This document shows, piece by piece, positions 34,272-42,338 of a stretch of DNA of 64,000 bases. Source of the stretch: Massilia aurea (GTDB lineage: Bacteria > Pseudomonadota > Gammaproteobacteria > Burkholderiales > Burkholderiaceae_D); contig NZ_JANUGZ010000003.1 of assembly GCF_024753205.1 (NCBI RefSeq), positions 558,001-622,000 on the forward strand, given 5' to 3'. A model generated the notes under the pieces. The model searched no databases. It saw only the letters and a list, made by a program, of their open reading frames with translations, and was not told the origin of the DNA. Both the position numbers and the translations under genes were made by a program. Numbering within the stretch: position 1 is the first letter of the stretch; each line of letters opens with the position of its first letter.

Positions 34272-35864
34272 TTAGCTGGATTTGCTCATTGCGCTTCTGA
34301 TTTGCTGCTCTTCCAGGTCCAATTCGTTTGCCAGTGAGCGGTGCGTCTCCGCATCGACTTGATCTGTGTGCTCGGACAGCTTCTCCCGGGCTGCTTCAAT
34401 TGCCACCAGCCGCAAGCGTCTTTGCGCATTGAACTGTTCGGCGTTCTCGGGCGATTCAGCTTCTTTCTCGTCAGCTGCCCGCTCAGCCCTGGCTTCGTAC
34501 TCGTCAACGAGTGCAGACGCTGCTGTTGAATGCTCCGGGCTGGCGTCTGGCTCGAGGTGTTCCTTGACGACTTCAAGCGCGGCGTCAGCAATCTCTGCTC
34601 TGGCCAGTGCTTCCGCTGGTTCAGCCGCTTCTTTCTCCGGCTCGATCACTTCGAGTTTTCGTACCAGCCAGCCAAGCGTGGTGCCCTGAACAATCAGCGT
34701 CGCGAAAATCGCACAAAATGCCAGGAAAACGATGACATCCCGCGCGGGGAAGTTGGCCGGCAGTGCAAGTGCCGCCGCCAGGCTGACCACCCCTCTCATC
34801 CCGGCCCAAGACACGACCGCATGGTGCGTCCAGAGGGGACGCGTCGACTGCGCTGCCTTGCTCCGGGAGAACGCGCCTGGCAGCCAGCCTGTCATGAACA
34901 CCCAAATGAAACGACTGACAATGAGGGTCACAGACACGGCAAGTGCGAGCAATGCAAGTGAGGTAAGCGCCGTGGCACTCTCACTTGCAAGCCGTTCAAC
35001 GATGCCGCGCATCTGAAGTCCGATCAGCATGAAGATCAAGCTGGCAAGCAGGAACTCGATGAAATTCCAGACTGCGTGGAGCTCCAATCGGGTACGGGCT
35101 GTGAATTCCGCATGCTGTTTCCGGCCCAGGACGAGGCCACAAACTACCGCGCCTAACACGCCCGATGCGTGCAGCGCCTCGGCGCTCAGGTAGGCTGCAA
35201 AGCCAGCCAGAATGCTGATCGTGATGTCGAGCATCGTGTCATCGACCTTGCTGAACACCCACATCGCCAAACGACCGGTCAACCAGCCGATGACGATTCC
35301 GCCGATTCCCATGCCAAAGAACTGAAACAGGCCGCTCGAATAGCTCACCGAGCTTGCGGCTACTGCCGCGACAGCGAATCGGTAGAGGACTAGTGACGAC
35401 GCATCGTTGATCAGGCTTTCGCCTTCCAGGACGGTGACGATCCGCTTGGGCAAGTTAAATTTCTTCAAAACCGAGCTGGCGGCAACAGCGTCGGGCGGCG
35501 CCACGATGGCACCAAGTGCTGCTGCAGCCCACCAGGGAAGTCCGGGCACCAGCCAGTGCGCCACAACGGCGACTGCAGCTGTCGTAAAGAGAACAGCGCC
35601 GATAGCCAGTAAAAGAATGGGCCGAAGATTCGAACGGAACGCAGGCCAATCTGTGCGGTAGGCACTGACCTGCAGGAGCGGTGGCAGAAACAGAGCCAGT
35701 GCAAGCTCCGGATCCAGCTCGACCGCAGGCAAACCTGGTATCAGAGCGAGACCCATGCCGCCCAATACCAGGGGGATCGCCACCGGCAAATCCAGGCGCT
35801 GTGCCACGATCGCAAGCACGACGCAGAATGCCACCAGGCTAAGAAGAATTTCGAAATTCGCCAT
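34272..35864 (-). CDS. Na+/H+ antiporter, CPA1/NhaP family
   Basis: 530 residues. About 12 membrane spans occupy residues 1-400, with the CPA1 sequence PPDAVAASSVLKKFNLPKRIVTVLEGESLINDASSLV including the ion-binding Asp of NDAS. A cytoplasmic tail of about 120 residues is rich in Glu/Ala and probably helical or coiled (EKEAAEPAEALARAEIADA). It exchanges cytoplasmic Na+ or K+ for protons. It forms a two-gene unit with the HAD phosphatase upstream (5-base gap). Codon use looks less GC-biased than the window average. Confidence 0.93.
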   Translation of the reverse strand: MANFEILLSLVAFCVVLAIVAQRLDLPVAIPLVLGGMGLALIPGLPAVELDPELALALFLPPLLQVSAYRTDWPAFRSNLRPILLLAIGAVLFTTAAVAVVAHWLVPGLPWWAAAALGAIVAPPDAVAASSVLKKFNLPKRIVTVLEGESLINDASSLVLYRFAVAAVAASSVSYSSGLFQFFGMGIGGIVIGWLTGRLAMWVFSKVDDTMLDITISILAGFAAYLSAEALHASGVLGAVVCGLVLGRKQHAEFTARTRLELHAVWNFIEFLLASLIFMLIGLQMRGIVERLASESATALTSLALLALAVSVTLIVSRFIWVFMTGWLPGAFSRSKAAQSTRPLWTHHAVVSWAGMRGVVSLAAALALPANFPARDVIVFLAFCAIFATLIVQGTTLGWLVRKLEVIEPEKEAAEPAEALARAEIADAALEVVKEHLEPDASPEHSTAASALVDEYEARAERAADEKEAESPENAEQFNAQRRLRLVAIEAAREKLSEHTDQVDAETHRSLANELDLEEQQIRSAMSKSS

Positions 35865-35869
35865 CGAAT

Positions 35870-36541
35870 TCAGCCTGCCAGCAGCGAGTCAGGCCAGTGA
35901 CGCAATAATGTTGCGGGATCATCGAAGATGGCGAAGGCTTCGGACAACGCTGCATCGTCCCAGTACCCGCCGCAGCGCAGTGCAATGCACTTGACCCCGG
36001 CTGCCTTGGCCGCCGCAATATCGTAGGGCGTGTCGCCAATCATCACGGCCTCGGTGGGCTGCACGCCGGCCTTTCGCAAGGCAACTTCGATGATGTCACC
36101 GTCGGGTTTGGACTCCTTTATCTCATCCGAAGAAACCGATGTGTCGAGCAAATCCTGCAGGCCGGCCTGCGCGAGTAATGCCGGTAGCTCTTCGCCGCTG
36201 GATGATGCAATGACCAGACGCAGACCTTCGGACCTCATGTGCTGCACCAACTGCCGGGCGCCGGGTGTCGGGTTCAAGTTCGCCATAAAGCTGCTCAGCA
36301 ATAGCTGCGTGCGGTCTTTTGTAATCTGTTTCGCCAGAGCCGATTCTGAGTCGATGTCAAGTAGCTCAGCGAAAACCTTGTCCGATCCTTTACCGATCAA
36401 ACTCCTTATCTGCTCGTAACTGACTACATGGCCATGCCGTTCAAGAGTTTGCATCCACGCTTGCGTATGGGCATCATTGCTATCGATAAGCGTGCCGTCA
36501 ATGTCAAACAAAACAGCTTTTAGTGCGATTTGATTCATCAT
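35870..36541 (-). CDS. HAD-IA family hydrolase (phosphoglycolate phosphatase-like)
   Basis: 223 residues starting MMNQIALKAVLFDIDGTLID. Motif I DIDGT, motif II ASSSG, the Lys of ESKPDGDI (motif III), and motif IV MIGDTPYDIAAAKAAG are all present, with an alpha-helical C1 cap. It dephosphorylates a small phosphorylated metabolite; the substrate is unknown. No convincing Shine-Dalgarno precedes either adjacent ATG (36541, 36538). Co-transcribed with the antiporter. Confidence 0.88.
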   Translation of the reverse strand: MMNQIALKAVLFDIDGTLIDSNDAHTQAWMQTLERHGHVVSYEQIRSLIGKGSDKVFAELLDIDSESALAKQITKDRTQLLLSSFMANLNPTPGARQLVQHMRSEGLRLVIASSSGEELPALLAQAGLQDLLDTSVSSDEIKESKPDGDIIEVALRKAGVQPTEAVMIGDTPYDIAAAKAAGVKCIALRCGGYWDDAALSEAFAIFDDPATLLRHWPDSLLAG

Positions 36542-37082
36542 ATTTATTAATTGAAATGGAGTATTTAATGTTAATTCATAGCTACTATTAAGCTTGAATG
36601 ACAGACAAATGCGCGTCGTTCGGATCGCGGGCAAATGCCTGGTGCAGTTGTTAGCTAGTTTGCACTTGCTTGCCCGGTTTTGTCGCGCTGTTGATCAAAC
36701 AGGACGATTCACAGGACAGCACTGCAGATAAACAGCATGAGCCATTTCTGACAAAGCAGAAAATCGGCCGCAAACGACATACCCTCCGAGTAATAACTTG
36801 AATAAAACTGATCGTTTTAATGTCGACTTGAAGTGATTTGCGTACCGACTGGGAATCGTGCAACGCCAGCAGTGGTTCGATCCGGGTTGACATTCTGTGT
36901 CACCCGACACCTTGCACGATACAGCCGCAACCAGCAGCTGTTTCTCTTGCCGCCACCGTCATCACAAGCCCGCCTCAATGACCTTCATGCATGTAGCATT
37001 TCCATAAAATTCATGCTGTAATGACAGCGCGTGCCGGTCAGCACGCTCCCACCAGCGGCCACTGCTACTGCACGGAGGACAC
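36542..37082. other. Divergent intergenic region between the HAD and terC genes
   Basis: 541 bp. It holds a small dyad GTGTC-ACCC-GACAC (36897-36910) and several AT-rich patches, but no supported gene. TerC-family genes are often led by a yybP-ykoY manganese riboswitch; I looked for its GGGGAG core here and did not find it. Confidence 0.45.
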
Positions 37083-38051
37083 ATGCTCGAATCGGTCGGC
37101 ACACCCACGCTCTATCTTTCCTTCACCGCGTTCGTCGTCGTCATGCTGGCCATCGACTTCTTTGGCCTCAAAACATCAGGCGATCACAAAATCAGCACGA
37201 AAGAAGCGGCCATCTGGTCGCTGATCTGGATCTCGGTGGCCCTTGCCTTCGGTGGCTGGTTCTACTGGTATCTCGAAGGCATTGCCGGCCCGGTCGTGGC
37301 CAAGGAAAAGGCACTTGAATACATCACCGGCTACCTGATCGAAAAATCGCTGGCGGTCGACAATGTGTTTGTCTGGATCACCCTCTTCAGCTTTTTCAGC
37401 GTGCCGGCGCAATACCAGAAACGCGTGCTGCTGTATGGCGTGCTGGGTGCGATCGTGCTGCGCGCGATCCTGATTTATCTGGGCGCGCTCCTGCTGGCCC
37501 AGTTCCACTGGATCCTCTACATCTTCGGGCTGTTCCTGCTCTACACCGGTATCCAGATGCTGATCTCGGCCGACAGCGAACCCGACCTGGCGGACAACAA
37601 GCTGCTGAAATGGCTGCGCGGTCATATGCGGATCACTGACGAATACCACGGCGAGAAGTTCTTCATCATGCGCGACGGCCTGCGCTATGCGACGCCGATG
37701 TTGGTGGTGCTGATCATGGTCGAAATCACGGACGTGATCTTCGCGGTCGATTCGATTCCGGCGATCTTTGCCGTCACGAGCGACCCGTTCATCGTGTTCA
37801 CGTCGAACGTGTTCGCCATTCTCGGCCTGCGCGCGATGTACTTCCTGCTGGCCGACATGGCGGACCGCTTCCACCTGCTCAAATACGGTCTGGCCGCAAT
37901 CCTGATCTTCATCGGCGTCAAGATGCTGCTGCTCGATATCTACAAGATCCCGACCGGCATCGCGTTGGGGGTGGTCGGGGTGATCCTGGCCGGGTCGGTA
38001 GTGGCAAGTCTGCTCACCTCCAAACCCGTCCCGAAAACGCCGCCGGGCTGA
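37083..38051 (+). CDS. TerC/Alx-family membrane protein
   Basis: 322 residues, about nine membrane spans. EKSLAVDNVFVWITLFSFF, PMLVVLIMVEITDVIFAVDSIPAIFAVTSDPF and FAILGLRAMYFLLADM are the TerC signature with the membrane Asp residues. Family members export Mn2+ or support membrane-protein metalation. GGAGG sits before the ATG. Its stop codon directly abuts the stop of the convergent nitrate reductase gene, with no base between. Confidence 0.94.
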   Translation: MLESVGTPTLYLSFTAFVVVMLAIDFFGLKTSGDHKISTKEAAIWSLIWISVALAFGGWFYWYLEGIAGPVVAKEKALEYITGYLIEKSLAVDNVFVWITLFSFFSVPAQYQKRVLLYGVLGAIVLRAILIYLGALLLAQFHWILYIFGLFLLYTGIQMLISADSEPDLADNKLLKWLRGHMRITDEYHGEKFFIMRDGLRYATPMLVVLIMVEITDVIFAVDSIPAIFAVTSDPFIVFTSNVFAILGLRAMYFLLADMADRFHLLKYGLAAILIFIGVKMLLLDIYKIPTGIALGVVGVILAGSVVASLLTSKPVPKTPPG

Positions 38052-40742
38052 TTACGCGGCGGCAGCGGCGAAGCGCACCTCGTGCAGCAGCGACTTGATT
38101 TCGGGGATGCACGAGCCGCAGTTGCCGCCCGCCTTCAGGCAGGCCGTCACCTGGCCGGGCGTCTGCAAGTCCCCGGCCCGGATTGCGGCGCAGATCGTGT
38201 TGCGGCCAACGCCGAAGCATGAGCAGACCGTCGGTCCGGGATCGGGCCCGGCTTGCACGGCGCGGCCGGCCAGCAGGGTGGCCCGTTCGCGCGGGCCCAG
38301 TTCGGGGGCTGCGAACAGCCCGCCCAGCCACGCGCGCGCCGGCAGATCGGGCACGCGCGCCACGAACAGGCAGGCTTCCAGACGGCCGTCGACCAGCAGC
38401 GCGGCGCGCAGCATGCCTGCGGACTGGTCCTGGTACTCGATCCAGTCGGCGTCGGCGTCGGCGTCGTCACCGGCGCCCAGCAACGCGCGCGCCATGTCGG
38501 GCGTGACCGGTGCGCGCCCGGCCAGTTCATAGCGAATGAAGCCGCTGCCGCGCACACGCGTCCAGTGCGCGACAGCCTCAAGGCTCAGATCGTGCCGGCT
38601 CATGATGAAGCCATACCAGGCCACGCCGAACGGCTCGATCCGCACCGGTGTGTGCTTGAATTCCGGCTCGCCCGACACCGGGTCGACGGCCGGATTGACC
38701 AGCGCCCCCACCCGCGCATCGGACGCCGTCTGCCCGTTCCAGTGGATCGGCACGAATGCAGCGCCGCGCGCGATACCGCCGCCATGTGTCACGCGCGCCA
38801 CCATCGCGCCCCAGCGTGAGCTGATGCGGGCCAGCTCGCCCTCACGCACACCGGCCAGCAGCGCATCGTGCGGGTGCAGGTCGACGAACGGCTCGGCCGC
38901 GTGGCCGGCCAGGCGCGGGGACTTGCCGGTGCGCGTCATCGTGTGCCACTGGTCGCGCAGGCGCCCCGTGTTGAGCACCAGCGGGAATTCGCTGCAAGGC
39001 AGGTTGGCCGGTGCGCGCACGCCCGTCGCGATGAAGCGCGCCTTGCGGTCCGGGTAAGAAAAGCCGCCGCTGCCAAACAGGCGCGCGGTGCCCTCCCCCA
39101 CCTCGTTCACCGGCCACTGCACCGGTTGCAGCTCGTCATACGCTGCGCGGCTCATGCCCACCAGCGGATCGAGCCGGAATGCGCGGCGGTGGCCATCGTC
39201 GTCATTCTTCCAGGCCGACAGGCGCGCGTGTTCGTCGAAAATCGCATGCGCGCTGTCGAAGTCAAAACCAGCGTAACCCATGCGCTGCGCGACATCGCAC
39301 AGCGCGCGCCAGTCGGCCCGCGCCTCGCCCGGTGCCGGCAAAAAGGCGCGCTGGCGCGAGATGCAGCGCTCGGAATTGGTGACCGTGCCATCCTTCTCGC
39401 CCCAGGCCAGGGCCGGCAACGCCACATGCGCATACGGCGCCAGGTCGGTGCCCGCCACGACGTCCGACACCACCACCAGCTCGCAGGCAGCCAGCGCGCG
39501 TCTTACCTGGTCAGCGTCCGGCATGCTCACGACCGGATTGGTCGCCATGATCCACACCGCTTTGACGCCCCCCGCTTCGATCGCGCGGAACAGGTCCACG
39601 GCCTTCAGGCCCGGCTTGTCGGCGATGCGCGGCGCATCCCAGAACGTACGCACGGCGTCGCGGTGCCCGAGGTTGTCCAGGTCCAGGTGCGCCGCGAGCA
39701 TATTGGCCAGGCCGCCCACTTCGCGCCCGCCCATCGCATTGGGCTGGCCGGTCAGCGAGAACGGGCCCATGCCGGGACGGCCGATGCGACCGGTGGCCAG
39801 GTGGCAGTTGATGATCGCGTTGACCTTGTCGGTGCCGCTGCTGGACTGGTTCACGCCCATCGAGAATGCAGTAACCACTTTTTCGGTGCGGGCGAACAGG
39901 TCGTAGAACGCCTGCAGGTCATCCGGATCGAGGCCGCAGACACGTGCCACGTCGTCGCCTGCATTGGCAACATCGAGCGCTGCATCCAGGCCGGTCGTGT
40001 GCGCTGCGACGTAGTTCGCATCGAACGCATCGCTGCGCGCCAGGTGCGCCAGCAGCCCGTTGAACAGCGCCACGTCGCTACCGGGTTTGAGCGTCAGGTG
40101 CAGGTCCGCCAGCTCGCAGGTGGCCGTACGGCGCGGGTCGAGCACGACGATCTGCATCGCGGGGCGCGCTTCCTTGGCGCGCACGATGCGCTGGAACAGC
40201 GTCGGATGGCACCAGGCCGCGTTCGAGCCGACCAGCACGATCACATCGGCCAGCTCGAAGTCCTCGTAGCAGCCCGGCACCACGTCTTCACCAAAGGCGC
40301 GCTTGTGGCCGGCCACGGCGGACGACATGCACAGGCGCGAGTTGGTATCGATATTGGCGCTGCCGACATACCCCTTCATGAACTTGTTGGCGACGTAGTA
40401 ATCCTCGGTCAGGATCTGGCCCGACACGTACAGCGCCACCGCGTCCGGCCCGTGCTCAGCGATGATGCGGGCGAAGCCTTCTGCCACAGTATCCAGCGCC
40501 TCGTCCCAGCTGGCGCGCACCAGCGTCCCTCCCTGCCGCACGGCCGGATGCAACAGGCGGCCATCCAGATCGAGCGTCTCGCCCAGCGCCGAGCCTTTCA
40601 CGCACAGGCGGCCGCGGTTGGCGGCATGCTCAAGGTCGCCTTCGATCGTCGCGCCACCGCCGGGCAATGCGGTCGCTTTCACGCCGCAGCCGACGCCGCA
40701 GTAGGGACAGGTGGTACGCACAGCGTGAATCGGGATGGTCAT
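38052..40742 (-). CDS. nasA: Assimilatory nitrate reductase catalytic subunit
   Basis: 896 residues. The N-terminal CPYCGVGCGV and later GRLCVKGSA bind a [4Fe-4S] cluster. The Mo-bisMGD domains show SSGTDKVNAIINCHLATGRIG and GQPNAMGGREVGG, and a molydopterin dinucleotide-binding C-terminal domain is present. The last 60 residues carry a BFD-like [2Fe-2S] module (CSCFGVGRNTI, GNCGSC), typical of NasA/NarB forms. It reduces nitrate to nitrite in the cytoplasm using electrons from the adjacent FAD oxidoreductase. Last gene of the operon. Confidence 0.95.
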   Translation of the reverse strand: MTIPIHAVRTTCPYCGVGCGVKATALPGGGATIEGDLEHAANRGRLCVKGSALGETLDLDGRLLHPAVRQGGTLVRASWDEALDTVAEGFARIIAEHGPDAVALYVSGQILTEDYYVANKFMKGYVGSANIDTNSRLCMSSAVAGHKRAFGEDVVPGCYEDFELADVIVLVGSNAAWCHPTLFQRIVRAKEARPAMQIVVLDPRRTATCELADLHLTLKPGSDVALFNGLLAHLARSDAFDANYVAAHTTGLDAALDVANAGDDVARVCGLDPDDLQAFYDLFARTEKVVTAFSMGVNQSSSGTDKVNAIINCHLATGRIGRPGMGPFSLTGQPNAMGGREVGGLANMLAAHLDLDNLGHRDAVRTFWDAPRIADKPGLKAVDLFRAIEAGGVKAVWIMATNPVVSMPDADQVRRALAACELVVVSDVVAGTDLAPYAHVALPALAWGEKDGTVTNSERCISRQRAFLPAPGEARADWRALCDVAQRMGYAGFDFDSAHAIFDEHARLSAWKNDDDGHRRAFRLDPLVGMSRAAYDELQPVQWPVNEVGEGTARLFGSGGFSYPDRKARFIATGVRAPANLPCSEFPLVLNTGRLRDQWHTMTRTGKSPRLAGHAAEPFVDLHPHDALLAGVREGELARISSRWGAMVARVTHGGGIARGAAFVPIHWNGQTASDARVGALVNPAVDPVSGEPEFKHTPVRIEPFGVAWYGFIMSRHDLSLEAVAHWTRVRGSGFIRYELAGRAPVTPDMARALLGAGDDADADADWIEYQDQSAGMLRAALLVDGRLEACLFVARVPDLPARAWLGGLFAAPELGPRERATLLAGRAVQAGPDPGPTVCSCFGVGRNTICAAIRAGDLQTPGQVTACLKAGGNCGSCIPEIKSLLHEVRFAAAAA

Positions 40743-40753
40743 GGGATCTCTTT

Positions 40754-41983
40754 CTAGGCGGCCTGCGCGTCGCACAACGCGGGGCCGAACAACAGGCGGT
40801 CGCGCAGCGCCGAGATGTCAACGCCGCGCCCGATCAGGTCGAAATACCAGGGGCCGTCGGCCACGTCGCCATACAGCACGGCGCCCGTGAGGCGATTGCC
40901 ATCGAGGACCAGACGCTTGTACATGCCGGAGCGGCGGTCGCGCAGCACCAGGTCTTGCGTGCCCGGACCGCCGACGATGTCGCCGGCCGAGTACAGATCG
41001 ATCCCCGTGACCTTGAGTTTGGTGGCAACGGCCTGCTGCACGTAGCGGCGGTGCCCGAAGCCGGCCAGGTGCGCCGCGCAGACGCGCGCCTGTTCCCAGA
41101 TCGGCGCGACCAGGCCGAAGGTCGCGCGGCGGTGCTGGACGCATTCGCCCACCGCATACACGCGCGGGTCATAGCTTTGCAGCGTGTCGTCAACGACGAT
41201 CGCGCGCTCAACATGCAGGCCGGCGGCGCGCGCCAGTGCCACGTTCGGGCGTACGCCCGCCGCCATCACCACCAGGTCGGCCGGCAGCGTGACGCCGTTC
41301 GAGAGGCGCACCGATGCGACCTTGCCGTCACCCAGAATGGCCTCGGTCTGCACGCCCAGCAGGATGCGCAAGCCGCGCCGCTCGAGCGCGCCCTTGAGCA
41401 GCAGCGACGCATCGCCATCGAGCTGCTGGTTCAGCAGGCTGCCAGTCAGGTGTACAACCGTCACGTCCATCCCGCGCCGCAGCAGGCCATTGGCCGCTTC
41501 CAGTCCGAGCAGGCCGCCGCCGATCACCACCGCGTGCCGGCCATCGCGCGCCGCCTGCAGCATCGTGTCCACGTCGTCCAGGTCGCGAAAACCCACCACG
41601 CCCGGCAGGTCCGCGCCCGGTACCGGCACGATGAATGGCTGCGAACCGGTGGCCAGCAGCAGGCGGTCGTACGCCACCTCGACGCCCGATTGCGAACGCA
41701 CGCTGCGGCGACGGCGGTCGATGGCCACGACCGGGTCGCCCGTGTGCAGCGTGATGCCATGTTCGGCGTACCACGCGCGCGGATGCAGCACGATGTCGTC
41801 CTGCGTCTTGTCGCCGGCCAGCACGGGCGAGAGCATGATGCGGTTGTAGTTCACGTGCGGCTCGGCGCCGAACACGGTGATGTCGTACATGCCAGGGGCC
41901 AGCGCGAGCAATTCCTCCACTGTGCGCATTCCGGCCATGCCGTTACCGACCACCACCAGCGCGGGCCTGTGCGCCGTGTTCAT
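40754..41983 (-). CDS. FAD/NAD(P)H oxidoreductase of the nitrate operon (NasB/NirB-N-like)
   Basis: 409 residues. VVVGNGMAGMRTVEELL is the FAD-binding Rossmann motif, VIGGGLLGLEAANGLLRRG the NAD(P)H motif, and VYAVGECVQH the third FAD contact. It resembles the N-terminal half of NirB and NasB-type reductases. It likely passes electrons from NAD(P)H to NasA, since no separate reductase subunit is present. Its ATG overlaps the nirD stop (ATGA at 41980-41983), so it is co-translated. Confidence 0.9.
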   Translation of the reverse strand: MNTAHRPALVVVGNGMAGMRTVEELLALAPGMYDITVFGAEPHVNYNRIMLSPVLAGDKTQDDIVLHPRAWYAEHGITLHTGDPVVAIDRRRRSVRSQSGVEVAYDRLLLATGSQPFIVPVPGADLPGVVGFRDLDDVDTMLQAARDGRHAVVIGGGLLGLEAANGLLRRGMDVTVVHLTGSLLNQQLDGDASLLLKGALERRGLRILLGVQTEAILGDGKVASVRLSNGVTLPADLVVMAAGVRPNVALARAAGLHVERAIVVDDTLQSYDPRVYAVGECVQHRRATFGLVAPIWEQARVCAAHLAGFGHRRYVQQAVATKLKVTGIDLYSAGDIVGGPGTQDLVLRDRRSGMYKRLVLDGNRLTGAVLYGDVADGPWYFDLIGRGVDISALRDRLLFGPALCDAQAA

Positions 41984-42327
41984 GCGGCCACCCATACAGT
42001 GTCGCCATCGATCCGGGCCGGATAGCTCGCCACCGACTGCGCCGGCGCTTCCAGGCACTCGCCGCTGGCCAGATCGAAGTGCTGCTTGTAGATGGGCGAG
42101 GCCACGACGATGCGCTCGCCGATGCTGCCCACCAGCCCGCGCGAGAGCACGGCGGCCTGCGAATTGGGATCGTAGTTATCGATGGCGAACACGCCCGGCG
42201 CAATGTCGCCGATGCGGAACACGGCTACCTGGCGGCCGTTCAGCAGCGCGCATACGCCGGTGTCGGGAACGATCTCGTCGAGCCGGCAGACGGCCGTCCA
42301 GTTGGCAAGTTGGGGGTCACGATGCAT
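41980..42327 (-). CDS. nirD: Nitrite reductase (NADH) small subunit
   Basis: 115 residues from MHRDPQLANW. The ATG at 42327 is chosen because GAGGAG is seven bases upstream. It has the Rieske-like fold of NirD (VCRLDEIVPDTGVCALLNGRQVAVFR, ...HFDLASGECLEAPAQSV) without iron ligands, as expected for NirD. Works with NirB in ammonium-forming nitrite reduction. Confidence 0.93.
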   Translation of the reverse strand: MHRDPQLANWTAVCRLDEIVPDTGVCALLNGRQVAVFRIGDIAPGVFAIDNYDPNSQAAVLSRGLVGSIGERIVVASPIYKQHFDLASGECLEAPAQSVASYPARIDGDTVWVAA

Positions 42328-42338
42328 GGTCATTCTCC

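Noticed and set aside
36542-37082. Possible yybP-ykoY manganese riboswitch before terC
   Set aside because: The GGGGAG core and associated stems are not found; only generic short dyads are present.
38868-40757. 629-codon open frame antisense to nasA
   Set aside because: GC-rich shadow of a well-supported gene with conserved Fe-S motifs on the other strand.
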